Numbered from the stretch's first letter, positions 18,380 through 28,418 are shown. The stretch is 64,000 bases of DNA from Nostoc favosum CHAB5714 (GCF_020829495.1 NZ_JAIVFQ010000021.1:33863-97862), one strand, 5' to 3'. Numbers and translations: made by a program. Notes: a model not told the origin generated them from the sequence alone.

Positions 18380-21300
18380 ATGAATCAAGCACATCATCCC
18401 CAAAAAGCCAGTATTAAAAGTATTCTTTGTTTATGCCTAATATCCACTGCATTAAGCCTTGCCTCACCAGCCCAGGCACAAATCACACCCGATAACACAC
18501 TCTCGTCAGAAGCTTCTCAACTCAATCAAAATCTGATAATTAATGGCGCACTGGGTGATAAAATTGACGGTGGTGCAACACGTGGCAGTAATCTTTTTCA
18601 TAGTTTCAGTGAATTTAATATCCAAGATGGGCAACGAGTGTATTTTGTCAATCCCTCTGGGATAGAAAATATATTAACACGGGTAACAGGTGGCAATGCG
18701 TCAAATATTTTTGGGACATTGGGAGTTGATGGTGCAGCAAATTTGTTTTTGATTAATCCCAATGGAATTTTATTTGGGCAGAATGCGCGGTTAGATGTGC
18801 AGGGGAGTTTTGTCGGGACAACAGCCAATGGAGTGCAATTTGGGAATCAGGGATTGTTTAGTGCGACAAATCCGCAAGCGCCGCCATTATTAACTATTCA
18901 GCCTTCGGCGTTGTGGTTTAATCAGCTTAATCAAAACGCAGCGATTCAAAATAACTCAGTAGCACCAGCAGGAATAGATGCAGCAGGTTTCAATGCATAT
19001 GGTTTACGAGTACCAGATAGTAAAAGTTTACTGCTGATAGGTGGTAATGTCAGCATGGATAAGGGACAATTAAATGCTAATGGTGGACGAGTTGAGTTAG
19101 GAGGATTGGGCGAACCTGGTACTGTAGCGCTGGGTGTAGATGGCGATAATCTCAGCTTGATATTTCCTGAGAATGTTGGGCGAGCTTCAGTATCCCTTAC
19201 CAATCAAGCAGGTATATATGTAACTGGGGCTGGTGGCGGTAATATTGCAGTCAACGCCAGAAATCTAGAGATTTTAGGAGGAACTATCTTAACTGCTGGT
19301 ATTGGCCAAGGTTTGGGGACACCTGAAACTGTTGCAGGAGATATTACGCTGAATGCTACCGGGGAAATCAAAGTTGCTGGTGGGAGCATAGTTCGCAATC
19401 TTGTGCGCTTGGGGTCACAAGGTAATGGTGGTAAGATTACTATCGATTCTGGTTCTTTCTCATTACAAGATGGCGCTGCACTTACTGCCTCAACTTCAGG
19501 AGTGGGGAATGCAGGGAATGTGACAGTGGGTGCAAAAAATGCTGTTGACCTTGCAGATGCTTCCATCCTCAGCACAGTGGAAGCCGGAGGTGTGGGTAAG
19601 GGTGGCAATATCGACATCAATGCTGCAACACTGTCACTCACTGATGGCGCTCAACTGCTAACCACTACTGATGAAGCATCTGATACCCAACCAGCCGGAA
19701 GAGGGGATGCAGGCAATGTCAATGTTTTGGTAACAGGTGCTGTTGATATTGCTGGGAAGAAAAACCGTTTTCCCAGTGGGATTGGCAGCTATGTGTCCAC
19801 GGGAACAGTTGGCAATGGGGGTAACATTACCATCGATTCTGGTGACTTCTCTCTAAGTGATGGCGCTAAACTTGTTGCCTCAACTTCAGGAGTGGGGAAT
19901 GCGGGGAATGTGACAGTGGGTGCAAAAAATGCTGTTGACCTTGCAGATGCTTACATCTTCAGCACGGTGTCAGCAGGAGGTGTGGGTAAGGGTGGCAATA
20001 TCGACATCAATGCAGCAACCCTGTCACTCACTGATAGCGCTCAACTGCTAACCACTACTGGTGGTGCGTCTGATACCCAACCAGCCGGAAGAGGGGATGC
20101 AGGCAATGTCAATGTTTTGGTAACAGGTGCTGTTGATATTGCTGGAGAGAAAAACGGTTTTCCCAGTGGGATTCGCAGCAATGTGGAGACGGGGACTGTT
20201 GGCAATGGGGGTAACATTACCATCGATTCTGGTGACTTCTCTCTAAGTGATGGCGCTAAACTTACTGCCTCAACTTCTGGAGTGGGGAATGCAGGGAATG
20301 TGACAGTGGGTGCAAAAAATGCTGTTTCCTTTGCAGATGCTGGCATCCTCAGCGAGGTGTCAGCCGGAGGTGTAGGTAAGGGTGGCAATATCGACATCAA
20401 TGCAGCAACCCTGTCACTCACTGATGGCGCTCAACTGCTAACCACTACTGATGGTGCATCTGATACCCAACCAGCCGGAAGAGGGGATGCAGGCAATGTC
20501 AATGTTAAAGTAACAGGTGCTTTTGATATTGCTGGGAAGAAAAACGGTTTTCCTAGTGGGATTGGCAGCTATGTGTCCACGGGAACAGTTGGGAATGGGG
20601 GTAACATTACTATCGATTCTGGTGACTTCTCTCTAAGTGATGGCGCTGGACTTACTGCCGAAACCCGTGGACAAGGCAATGCGGGGAATGTGACAGTGGG
20701 TGCAAAAAATGCTGTTTTCCTTGTAAATGCTTCCATCTTCAGCACCGTGGAAGCAGGAGGTGTGGGTAAGGGTGGCAATATCGACATCAATGCAGCAACC
20801 CTGTCACTCACTGATAGCGCTCAACTACTAACCCTTACTCGTGGTGCATCTGATACCCAACCAGCAGGAAGAGGGGATGCAGGCAATGTCAATGTTTTGG
20901 TAACAGGTGCTGTAGATATTGCTGGCGAGAAAAACCGTTTTCTCAGTGGGATTTTCAGCCTTGTGGAAACGGGGACTGTTGGGAATGGGGGTAACATTAC
21001 CATCGATTCTGGTGACTTCTCTCTAAGTGATGGCGCTCAACTTTCTGCCTCAACTTTTGGACAGGGAAATGCAGGGAATGTAACGGTGCGTGCAAAAGAT
21101 GCAATTTCCCTTGCAAATAATGGTGGCATCCTCAGTATAGTAGAAGCAGGAGGCGTAGGTAAAGGAGCCAATATCTACATTAATGCAGCAACACTGTCAC
21201 TCACTGATGGCGCTCAACTGCTAACTATTACTCGTGGTGCATCTGCTACCCAACCAGCAGGACAGGGGGATGCAGGCAATGTCAATGTTTTGGTAACAGG

Positions 21301-24300
21301 TGCTGTTGATATTACTGGGGAGAAAAACGGTTTTTCCAGTGGGATTTTCAGCTATGTGGGAACGGGGACTGTTGGGAATGGGGGTAACATTACCATCGAT
21401 TCTGGTTCATTCTCTCTAAGTGATGGCGCTCGACTCGTCGCTAGCACTGGTGGACAAGGTTTAGATTCACCTAATAGTCAGGCAGGAAATATTACCCTCA
21501 ATACCACAGGAAAAGTAGAAGTTGTGGGGGCAGACAGTGCTATCCACAGTACTTTGCTCACGGGAGGAGTTGGCAATGGGGGTAACATTAGCATCGATTC
21601 TGGTTCATTCTCTCTAAGTGATGGCGCTCGACTTTCTGCCTCAACTTATGGACAGGGAAATGCAGGGAATGTAACGGTGCGTGCAAATGATGCAATTTCC
21701 CTTGCAAATGGTGACATCCTCAGTGCAGTAGAAGCAGGAGGTGTAGGTAAAGGAGGCAATATCGACATCAATGCAGCAACACTGTCACTCACTGATGGCG
21801 CTCAACTGCTAACCATTACTCGTGAAGCATCTGCTACCCAACCAGCAGGACGGGGGGATGCGGGGAATGTTAATGTTAAGGTCACAGGTGCTGTTGATAT
21901 TGCTGGGGAGAAAAACGATTTTATCAGTGGGATTAGCAGCCTTGTGGGAACGGGGACTGTTGGCAATGGAGGTAACATTTTTATCGATTCTGGTGACTTC
22001 TCATTACGAGATGGCGCTCAACTTGTTGCCTCAACTTATGGACAGGGAAATGCAGGCAATGTCAATGTTAAAGTAACAGGTGCTGTTGATATTGCTGGAG
22101 AGAAAAACGGTTTCAAGAGTGGGATTCGCAGCTTTGTGGAAACGGGGACTGTTGGGAATGGGGGTAACATTACCATCGATTCTGGCTCGTTCTCATTACG
22201 AGATGGCGCTCAACTTGAAGCCTCAACTTATGGACAAGGAAATGCAGGGAATGTGACGGTGGATGCAAAAGATGCTATTTCTCTTGCAGGTAACGCTTAC
22301 ATTTTCAGCACGGTGGAAGCAGGAGGTGTAGGTAAAGGAGGCAATATCGACATCAATGCAGCAACACTGTCACTCACTGATGGCGCTCAACTGCTAACCC
22401 TTACTCGTGGTGCATCTGCTACCCAACCAGCAGGACAGGGGAATGCAGGCAATGTCAATGTTAAAGTAACAGGTGCTGTTGATATTGCTGGGGAGAAAAA
22501 CGGTTTTCCCAGTGCGATTTTCAGCTATGTGTCCACGGGGACTGTTGGCAATGGAGGTAACATTTTTATCGATTCTGGTGACTTCTCATTACGAGACGGT
22601 GCTTACCTTGCAGCCTCAACTTCAGGAGTGGGGAATGCAGGGAATGTAACGGTGGGTGCAAAAAATGCTATTTCCCTTGCAGGTAACGCTTACATTTTAA
22701 GCACCGTGGAAGCAGGAGGTGTAGGTAAAGGAGGCAATATCGACATCAATGCAACAACACTGTCACTCACTGATGGCGCTCAACTGCTAACTATTACTCG
22801 TGGTGCATCTGCTACCCAACCAGCAGGACGGGGGGATGCAGGCAATGTCAATGTTAAAGTAACAGGTGCTGTTGATATTGCTGGGGAGAAAAACGATTTT
22901 TCCAGTGGGATTCGCAGCAATGTGGGAACGGGGACTGTTGGGAATGGGGGTAACATTTTTATCGATTCTGGTTCATTCTCTCTAAGTGATGGCGCTCAAC
23001 TTGTTGCCTCAACAACTGGAAGAGGAAATGCAGGGAATGTGACGGTGCGTGCAAAAGATGCTATTTTCCTTGCTAATGCTGACATTTTAAGCACCGTGGA
23101 AGCAGGAGGTGTAGGTAAAGGAGGCAATATCTACATTAATGCAGCAACACTGTCACTCACTGATGGCGCTCAACTGCTAACTATTACTCGTGGTGCATCT
23201 GCTACCCAACCAGCAGGACGGGGAGATGCAGGCAATGTCAATGTTTTGGTAACAGGTGCTGTTGATATTGCTGGGGAAAAAAACGGTTTTCCCAGTGGGA
23301 TTCGCAGCAATGTGGGAACGGGGACTGTTGGGAATGGCGGTAACATTACCATCGATTCTGGTTCATTCTCATTACGAGACGGCGCTCAACTTTCTGCCTC
23401 AACTTCAGGAGTGGGGAATGCGGGGAATGTGACAGTGGGTGCAAAAGATGTGGTTACTGTTTCTGGAACTAGTCAAGAAAGCGGAGATTCTAGTGCTTTA
23501 TTCACATTTACTGATTCTACTTCCACTGGTATTGGTGGTGATATCACTGTAAACACCAATATCTTTCGCGTATCAGACGGCGCTTTACTGGATGCACGCA
23601 CTAGAAATAATCAAAAGGGTGGCAATATTACGGTAAATGCAAATATTTTTGAAGCACTCAACGGCGGACAACTCACCACCACTACCTCAAGCAATGGACG
23701 TGCAGGTAAAATTACTGTCAACGCTGACGATAAACTAATAATTAGCGGTATTGACCCTAGTTACAGCGATCGCATTACTAACTTTCCTGACAGAGTAGCA
23801 AATATCGGTGCTAACAGTGGCTTATTTGTCAGTTCCACAGGTTCAGGAATCACAGGCGATATCGAAATCAACTCACCCAAAATTACCTTAGACAACCAAG
23901 GCAAACTCAACGCTGAATCTGCATCCGGTAACGGTGGTAATATCAACGTCAACAGCGATTTCCTGTTACTTCGTCATGGCGCTCAAATCTCCACCAACGC
24001 AGGTACAGAAAAATTAGGTGGCGATGGCGGTAATATCAATATTAACTCAAGATTTATCGTTGCAGTTCCCAACGAAAACAGCGATATCAGCGCTAATGCC
24101 TTCACTGGAACAGGTGGAAATATCCAAATCAACTCGCAAGGTATCTTCGGTATCCAGTCGCGTCCAAAACTAACTGAGAAAAGCGATATTACTGCAAGTT
24201 CGGAATTAGGCGTTTTGGGTGTAACAAATATCAATACGCCCGATAACAGTTCTATTCAAAACAGCTTCACCGAATTATCACCAAACGTCATCAATACCAA

Positions 24301-24550
24301 CGCACTCATTGCTAATAGCTGCATTTCACGCGGCATCAAGCGACAAGAAAACTCTTTTACCATTACAGGTTCTGGTGCTTTACGCAATAGTCCCGGAGAT
24401 GTATTAATTTCAGCCTACACAACTGGTGATGTGCGTAGTGTTGAACCAACATCGCGCCCCTGGAAAAAAGGCGACCCAATTATTGAGCCACAAGGATTGT
24501 ATCGATTACCCAATGGGCAATTAATCTTGAGTCGAAGTTGTTCAACATAA
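18380..24550 (+). CDS. Giant two-partner secretion exoprotein (TpsA), modular
   Basis: 2056 residues from ATG at 18380 (AAGG upstream; signal peptide ending SPAQAQ at about residue 34). The TPS domain has GGATRGSNLFHSF, RVTGGNASNIFGTL and LINPNGILFG. Residues of about 355-1700 form nine near-identical modules containing VGKGGNIDINAATLSLTDG, DAGNVNVKVTGAVDI and GTVGNGGNITIDSG, a repeated beta-helix. The C-terminal part matches the small TpsA and has NSCISR and a terminal Cys motif. It is probably secreted through TpsB, whose gene starts 297 bp after its stop. The role is likely adhesion or surface-layer formation; this is inferred from the family. Confidence 0.9.
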   Translation: MNQAHHPQKASIKSILCLCLISTALSLASPAQAQITPDNTLSSEASQLNQNLIINGALGDKIDGGATRGSNLFHSFSEFNIQDGQRVYFVNPSGIENILTRVTGGNASNIFGTLGVDGAANLFLINPNGILFGQNARLDVQGSFVGTTANGVQFGNQGLFSATNPQAPPLLTIQPSALWFNQLNQNAAIQNNSVAPAGIDAAGFNAYGLRVPDSKSLLLIGGNVSMDKGQLNANGGRVELGGLGEPGTVALGVDGDNLSLIFPENVGRASVSLTNQAGIYVTGAGGGNIAVNARNLEILGGTILTAGIGQGLGTPETVAGDITLNATGEIKVAGGSIVRNLVRLGSQGNGGKITIDSGSFSLQDGAALTASTSGVGNAGNVTVGAKNAVDLADASILSTVEAGGVGKGGNIDINAATLSLTDGAQLLTTTDEASDTQPAGRGDAGNVNVLVTGAVDIAGKKNRFPSGIGSYVSTGTVGNGGNITIDSGDFSLSDGAKLVASTSGVGNAGNVTVGAKNAVDLADAYIFSTVSAGGVGKGGNIDINAATLSLTDSAQLLTTTGGASDTQPAGRGDAGNVNVLVTGAVDIAGEKNGFPSGIRSNVETGTVGNGGNITIDSGDFSLSDGAKLTASTSGVGNAGNVTVGAKNAVSFADAGILSEVSAGGVGKGGNIDINAATLSLTDGAQLLTTTDGASDTQPAGRGDAGNVNVKVTGAFDIAGKKNGFPSGIGSYVSTGTVGNGGNITIDSGDFSLSDGAGLTAETRGQGNAGNVTVGAKNAVFLVNASIFSTVEAGGVGKGGNIDINAATLSLTDSAQLLTLTRGASDTQPAGRGDAGNVNVLVTGAVDIAGEKNRFLSGIFSLVETGTVGNGGNITIDSGDFSLSDGAQLSASTFGQGNAGNVTVRAKDAISLANNGGILSIVEAGGVGKGANIYINAATLSLTDGAQLLTITRGASATQPAGQGDAGNVNVLVTGAVDITGEKNGFSSGIFSYVGTGTVGNGGNITIDSGSFSLSDGARLVASTGGQGLDSPNSQAGNITLNTTGKVEVVGADSAIHSTLLTGGVGNGGNISIDSGSFSLSDGARLSASTYGQGNAGNVTVRANDAISLANGDILSAVEAGGVGKGGNIDINAATLSLTDGAQLLTITREASATQPAGRGDAGNVNVKVTGAVDIAGEKNDFISGISSLVGTGTVGNGGNIFIDSGDFSLRDGAQLVASTYGQGNAGNVNVKVTGAVDIAGEKNGFKSGIRSFVETGTVGNGGNITIDSGSFSLRDGAQLEASTYGQGNAGNVTVDAKDAISLAGNAYIFSTVEAGGVGKGGNIDINAATLSLTDGAQLLTLTRGASATQPAGQGNAGNVNVKVTGAVDIAGEKNGFPSAIFSYVSTGTVGNGGNIFIDSGDFSLRDGAYLAASTSGVGNAGNVTVGAKNAISLAGNAYILSTVEAGGVGKGGNIDINATTLSLTDGAQLLTITRGASATQPAGRGDAGNVNVKVTGAVDIAGEKNDFSSGIRSNVGTGTVGNGGNIFIDSGSFSLSDGAQLVASTTGRGNAGNVTVRAKDAIFLANADILSTVEAGGVGKGGNIYINAATLSLTDGAQLLTITRGASATQPAGRGDAGNVNVLVTGAVDIAGEKNGFPSGIRSNVGTGTVGNGGNITIDSGSFSLRDGAQLSASTSGVGNAGNVTVGAKDVVTVSGTSQESGDSSALFTFTDSTSTGIGGDITVNTNIFRVSDGALLDARTRNNQKGGNITVNANIFEALNGGQLTTTTSSNGRAGKITVNADDKLIISGIDPSYSDRITNFPDRVANIGANSGLFVSSTGSGITGDIEINSPKITLDNQGKLNAESASGNGGNINVNSDFLLLRHGAQISTNAGTEKLGGDGGNININSRFIVAVPNENSDISANAFTGTGGNIQINSQGIFGIQSRPKLTEKSDITASSELGVLGVTNINTPDNSSIQNSFTELSPNVINTNALIANSCISRGIKRQENSFTITGSGALRNSPGDVLISAYTTGDVRSVEPTSRPWKKGDPIIEPQGLYRLPNGQLILSRSCST
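19440..23450 (+). repeat. Nine tandem 390-bp coding modules in the giant tpsA
   Basis: The marker CTGTCACTCACTGAT occurs at 19631, 20021, 20411, 20801, 21194, 21782, 22367, 22760 and 23150. The spacings are 390, 390, 390, 393, 588, 585, 393 and 390 bp, all multiples of three. The basic module is 130 codons, and two modules are enlarged to 196 and 195 codons by partial duplication. DNA-level similarity is high, so copy number may change by recombination. Confidence 0.9.
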
Positions 24551-24562
24551 ATATTGCACACA

Positions 24563-24664
24563 TGGAAAAATCTTATGTGCAGTTTTCTGCAAAATGGCAC
24601 GCATAATCATGCGATCGCACCATACAATTTATGCAACTATATATGATGCATGGTGAATGCATAA
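24563..24664 (+). promoter_or_regulatory. Shared upstream element, copy 2 (tpsB)
   Basis: GTGCAGTTTTCTGCAAAATG, ATCATGCGATCGCACC and ATGCAACTATAT occur in the same order and spacing as at 18090-18192. The block starts immediately after the giant tpsA stop and ends about 184 bp before the tpsB ATG. This suggests tpsB has its own promoter controlled like tpsA. Confidence 0.55.
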
Positions 24665-24847
24665 CCCAGCCGTTTACCTTAATCTGAGTATTAAAGAAAC
24701 GGTTAATGATCTGCTGATAATTTTTTGTTTTCTGTTGAGCCTGATGGTTCACTAACAGCGTATACTTGCGATGATCTCCGACAATGCTCGGCTGTAGATG
24801 TGGAAAGGATATGACAAATGATGACGCTTACAAATCGTAGATAAACA

Positions 24848-26572
24848 ATGGGTTCCTACCTTCGGTTTCAAAAACTTTTTTTAATATTACTTACCTGCAT
24901 CAGCATCACTCCACTTGCAGTATTTGCACAATCGACACCCCCATCTGGAGTAACAATTCCCCCCGATACACCAAGCATCGAAGAAACTATACCCCAACCA
25001 TCACCATCACCAACCTTTCCTCCCACACCACTCGCACCCACTGTTCCTATACTCCCATCACCCCCACAGGAAAATCTACCCGAAACAACCTTTCCTAGTG
25101 GTGAAAGTTTCTTTGTCAAAGAAATTCGAGTCACAGGCTATTCTGTTTTAGAAGATGAAATCATCAAATTAAAACAGCCCTTAGAAAATAAAAAAATCAC
25201 ATTTGAGCAGTTATTGCAACTGCGATCGCAAATCACTGAACTCTATGTTACAAAGGGCTATATCACCAGTGGTGCATTTATTCCCAACAATCAAAATATT
25301 GCTAGCGGTGTTGTGCAAATCCAAGTTGTGGAAGGCGAACTCGAAGGAATTTCTATTTTAGGGCTACAAAGATTACAAACTTCATACGTGCGTTCCCGGA
25401 TTAAACGGTTTACAAGTAAGCCTTTAAACCAAAAACGCATCGAACAAGCGCTGCAATTATTACAACTTGACCCGGTGATTGAACGAGTTAATGCTGAGTT
25501 AACCGCAGGTAGCACCCCCGGTAACAATATTTTACAGGTAACAATTACCGAGTCGCAACCATTCCACGCTGGGGTTATCTTTGCAAATAACCAATCACCT
25601 AGCGTTGGTTCAGAACAAGGGAGTGTTTTTGTTGCTCACGATAATTTATTAGGCTTTGGGGATAAATTCAGTGCCGAATACGGCATCACTGAAGGTTTAG
25701 ACATTTACAATATCAGTTATTCTCTTCCCTTTAACGCCCTAGATGGAACTATTGGTGTCCGCTACAGCAACAGCGCTAGCCGCATTATTGAAAGCGAATT
25801 TCGTGACTTGCATATCCGCAGCGAAGCCGAAACCCTTTCTTTTAACGTCCGTCAACCGCTAATTTACACACCAAATAACGAATTTGCTCTTTCGTTAGCA
25901 TTCGATTTACGGCGCAGTCAAACCTTCATACTCAATGATATGCCCTTCTCCTTTACTGAAGGCCCCGAAAATGGAGAATCAAAAGTTACAGTAATTCGCT
26001 TTTCTCAAGATTGGTTACAACGTAATGGTAACAGTGTCCTAGCAGCGCGATCGCAATTTAGTTTTGGAATTGATGCAATAGATGCAACCGTCAACGATAG
26101 TGGTACTGATGGGCGTTTTTTTAGCTGGGTGGGACAATTTCAATGGGTACAACGGCTATCTCCCCGCATCTTGATGCTAGCCAAAGTTAACACTCAACTT
26201 ACTCCTGATTCTTTACTTTCATTAGAAAAAATTAGCATTGGGGGAGTTAATACAGTGCGTGGTTATAGTCAAAATCAACTTGTTGCTGACAATGGGGTAG
26301 TTGGAGGTGTGGAAGTTCGTATTCCTCTAGCATCGAATGTGGAAACACTACAGCTAATACCATTTTTTGACATCGGTACAGCTTGGAACAATCGCGGTAT
26401 TAATGCCGACCCGCAAATCATCGCCAGCTTGGGGTTGGGCTTGAACTGGCAACCTTTTAACGGTTTGGTATTGCGTGCAGACTACGGTGTACCATTGATG
26501 GGAACAAGCGATCGCGGTAATTCACTGCAAGATAATGGCTTTAATTTTTCAGTGCTATATCAGCCGTTTTAA
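24848..26572 (+). CDS. TpsB outer-membrane transporter (ShlB/FhaC/HecB family)
   Basis: 574 residues. The signal peptide ends near LAVFAQ (about 27). A proline/threonine-rich linker covers about 30-80. POTRA domains follow (about 85-240, with FFVKEIRVTGYSVLEDE and VVQIQVVEGELEGI). The C-terminal part forms a 16-strand barrel of the ShlB family with the conserved VRGY loop motif (GGVNTVRGYSQNQ) and ends in an aromatic residue (YQPF). It is predicted to recognise the TPS domains of the two TpsA proteins in the periplasm and export them. It is the only TpsB in the window, so it may serve both. Confidence 0.9.
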   Translation: MGSYLRFQKLFLILLTCISITPLAVFAQSTPPSGVTIPPDTPSIEETIPQPSPSPTFPPTPLAPTVPILPSPPQENLPETTFPSGESFFVKEIRVTGYSVLEDEIIKLKQPLENKKITFEQLLQLRSQITELYVTKGYITSGAFIPNNQNIASGVVQIQVVEGELEGISILGLQRLQTSYVRSRIKRFTSKPLNQKRIEQALQLLQLDPVIERVNAELTAGSTPGNNILQVTITESQPFHAGVIFANNQSPSVGSEQGSVFVAHDNLLGFGDKFSAEYGITEGLDIYNISYSLPFNALDGTIGVRYSNSASRIIESEFRDLHIRSEAETLSFNVRQPLIYTPNNEFALSLAFDLRRSQTFILNDMPFSFTEGPENGESKVTVIRFSQDWLQRNGNSVLAARSQFSFGIDAIDATVNDSGTDGRFFSWVGQFQWVQRLSPRILMLAKVNTQLTPDSLLSLEKISIGGVNTVRGYSQNQLVADNGVVGGVEVRIPLASNVETLQLIPFFDIGTAWNNRGINADPQIIASLGLGLNWQPFNGLVLRADYGVPLMGTSDRGNSLQDNGFNFSVLYQPF

Positions 26573-26623
26573 TATTAAACATAAGTAGAGTGGCGTAAAT
26601 AATAAAAGGTTCGTAGTGTTCGC

Positions 26624-26892
26624 GTAGCAACTTCCGCTTTCCCTGTAGCAACTTCCGCTTTCCCTGTAGCAACTTCCGCTTTCCCTGTAGCAACTTCCGC
26701 TTTCCCTGTAGCAACTTCCGCTTTCCCTGTAGCAACTTCCGCTTTCCCTGTAGCAACTTCCGCTTTCCCTGTAGCAACTTCCGCTTTCTCTGTAGCAACT
26801 TCCGCTTTCTCTGTAGCAACTTCCGCTTTCTCTGTAGCAACTTCCGCCTTCCCTGTAGCAACTTCCGCCTTCCCTGTAGCAACTTCCGCCTT
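26624..26892. repeat. 21-bp tandem repeat array, 13 copies
   Basis: About 12.8 copies of a unit containing GTAGCAACTTCCGC follow the tpsB stop by about 50 bp. Copies differ at two positions, in blocks: most have TTTCCCTG, three have TTTCTCTG and the last ones CTTCCCTG. All three minus-strand frames are open across it (repeats KAEVATG, GKRKLLQ and ESGSCYR) because the unit has no stop. No start supports a gene. It fills most of 26573-27078. Confidence 0.92.
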
Positions 26893-27078
26893 CACGTTTT
26901 CGTGTTTCCCGCAATTTGTAGCGGCTTTCGCCTTGACTTTATCAAGGAAGGCAGGAAGCAGGGGAGGCTCTTGAAGAAAGAGGGTTATGTAATTCTTTTC
27001 TCTGTGCTCCCCTGCCTGCCTCAACCAAGAAATTTTTTAACCGAACGGTATTATAAGTGGTTACGCAAAATTATTTAT

Positions 27079-27175
27079 GTCATTGCGAACGAAGTGAAGC
27101 AATCTAAAGCCGCAAGCGAATTGCTTCTCTTCGAGACGCTTTGCGAACGTTTCGCTTCGCTCCACTCGCAATGAC
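27079..27175. repeat. CATTGCGA palindromic repeat block
   Basis: GTCATTGCGAACGAAGTGAA at the left and CCACTCGCAATGAC at the right, with inner palindromes (GCAAGCGAATTGC). Same family as 13388-13550 and 18245-18320. The remaining 27176-27380 shows no gene. Confidence 0.7.
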
Positions 27176-27380
27176 AAATGTATATTTAATTTTGCACAAC
27201 TACTTAGCAGTTGCCAGGTAGATTAGGACATAATGACAAGCGTGAATCTCAGGAATAGTAAGGTTTTTACCTCCTGCCTTCTGCATCCTGCTATACGTGA
27301 TTGGGTGCTATTCATATAGATTACTTGAGTATCTAATAAAACAGCACCTTTGGACGATAGACAAGCGAATATTCGTTGAT

Positions 27381-27420
27381 TATGCAGTTTTCTGCAATGA
27401 GGCGATCGCATTCGTGCATT
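27381..27420 (+). promoter_or_regulatory. Shared upstream element, copy 3 (RTX gene), short form
   Basis: TATGCAGTTTTCTGCAATG is followed by GCGATCGCATTCGTGCAT, a shortened version of the block ahead of the large tpsA and tpsB. It ends about 179 bp before the ATG at 27599, the same spacing as the other two copies. Confidence 0.45.
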
Positions 27421-27598
27421 TTTCAGGTAGCAAAACTGCACGCAAACAAGCAGAAAAGGTCGATGTGTAACATTAACTTCTAATTTAATGTATAACTCAT
27501 CGCCAACAGTAATATTACTGACCGCGTACCAATGAAGTGATGGAAGATTTATCCAAATACCTTTGCCTTAACTCGATTTAAATCAAGGAGAAACTCAA

Positions 27599-28108
27599 AT
27601 GGCTATTATTAATGGCAGCTTTTTCAGTGATACACTCTTTGGCACCGACGGTAACGACCTGATCGAAGGCTACCCCGTTGGCTCTGGTTTGTTTGATTAC
27701 GACGGCTACGATATATTGTTTGGCTTTGCTGGCAACGATATATTGTTCGGCGGCAATCAGGATGACATCCTTTATGGCGGAGATGGTAACGATATATTGT
27801 CCGGCTCTATAAACAGTGGCTTAGTAGAATTCGACACCCTGGTTGGTGGTGCTGGTTCTGATGCTTTCGTTCTTGGCGATTTTCTTGGTGTTCAATACCA
27901 AGGTCTTGGTTACGCTACCATTACTGACTGGAACCCCTCTTCTGATTTCATTCTAGCCGGGGGTTTCTCTAGTCTATACTCTTTTGGGAATGCAGACTTG
28001 AGTGGCGGTTTTGCTCTAGACACACAAATTTACTATGGCATTGACTTGATTGCTAACGTTCAAGACACTACCAATGTCAGTCTCTCTAGAGACTTCATCT
28101 TTGCCTAG
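27599..28108 (+). CDS. Small RTX-type calcium-binding protein
   Basis: 169 residues. The N-terminal half has hemolysin-type nonapeptide repeats (DTLFGTDGNDLIEG, GFAGNDILFGG, LYGGDGNDILSG, LVGGAGSDAFVLG) that bind calcium in a beta-roll. The C-terminal half (YATITDWNPSSDFILAGG) is the usual closing domain of cyanobacterial RTX proteins. There is no N-terminal signal peptide, which fits type I secretion with a C-terminal signal, though no type I transporter is nearby. The start is supported by AAGGAGAAACTCAA before the ATG. It shares an upstream element with the TPS genes, suggesting co-regulation as a surface protein. Confidence 0.82.
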   Translation: MAIINGSFFSDTLFGTDGNDLIEGYPVGSGLFDYDGYDILFGFAGNDILFGGNQDDILYGGDGNDILSGSINSGLVEFDTLVGGAGSDAFVLGDFLGVQYQGLGYATITDWNPSSDFILAGGFSSLYSFGNADLSGGFALDTQIYYGIDLIANVQDTTNVSLSRDFIFA

Positions 28109-28418
28109 TCAGTACTTTGTTCGCCCGAAAATGCATTCGCCCACGGCTAATTGACTGATTACCCAATGTGATGTGATTCGGATACTACTAGCGTGGCACA
28201 GCTAAAATGATGCATTAAGCGTAGGTTGGGTTGAGCAACGCGAAACCCAACATTCATCAGGTTGTTGGATCTCATGTTTCGACCCAATTTACAAAATTTA
28301 TTGCACTAATTTACTGGAGTTTCTGTGTTTGGCTGATGATTCAAGCTCATATTGAGGTAATCCGGCGTACTGATCAAGAATTTCAGGTTTTGCCAAAACA
28401 AGAAACAGCGCAATTTGG

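Noticed and set aside
26624..26892. Possible CRISPR array
   Set aside because: The units are directly adjacent with no unique spacers; it is a simple tandem repeat.
26575..27024. 149-codon minus-strand ORF through the 13-copy array
   Set aside because: All three minus frames are open because the 21-bp unit lacks stops. There is no ribosome-binding site at the start and no homology outside the repeat.
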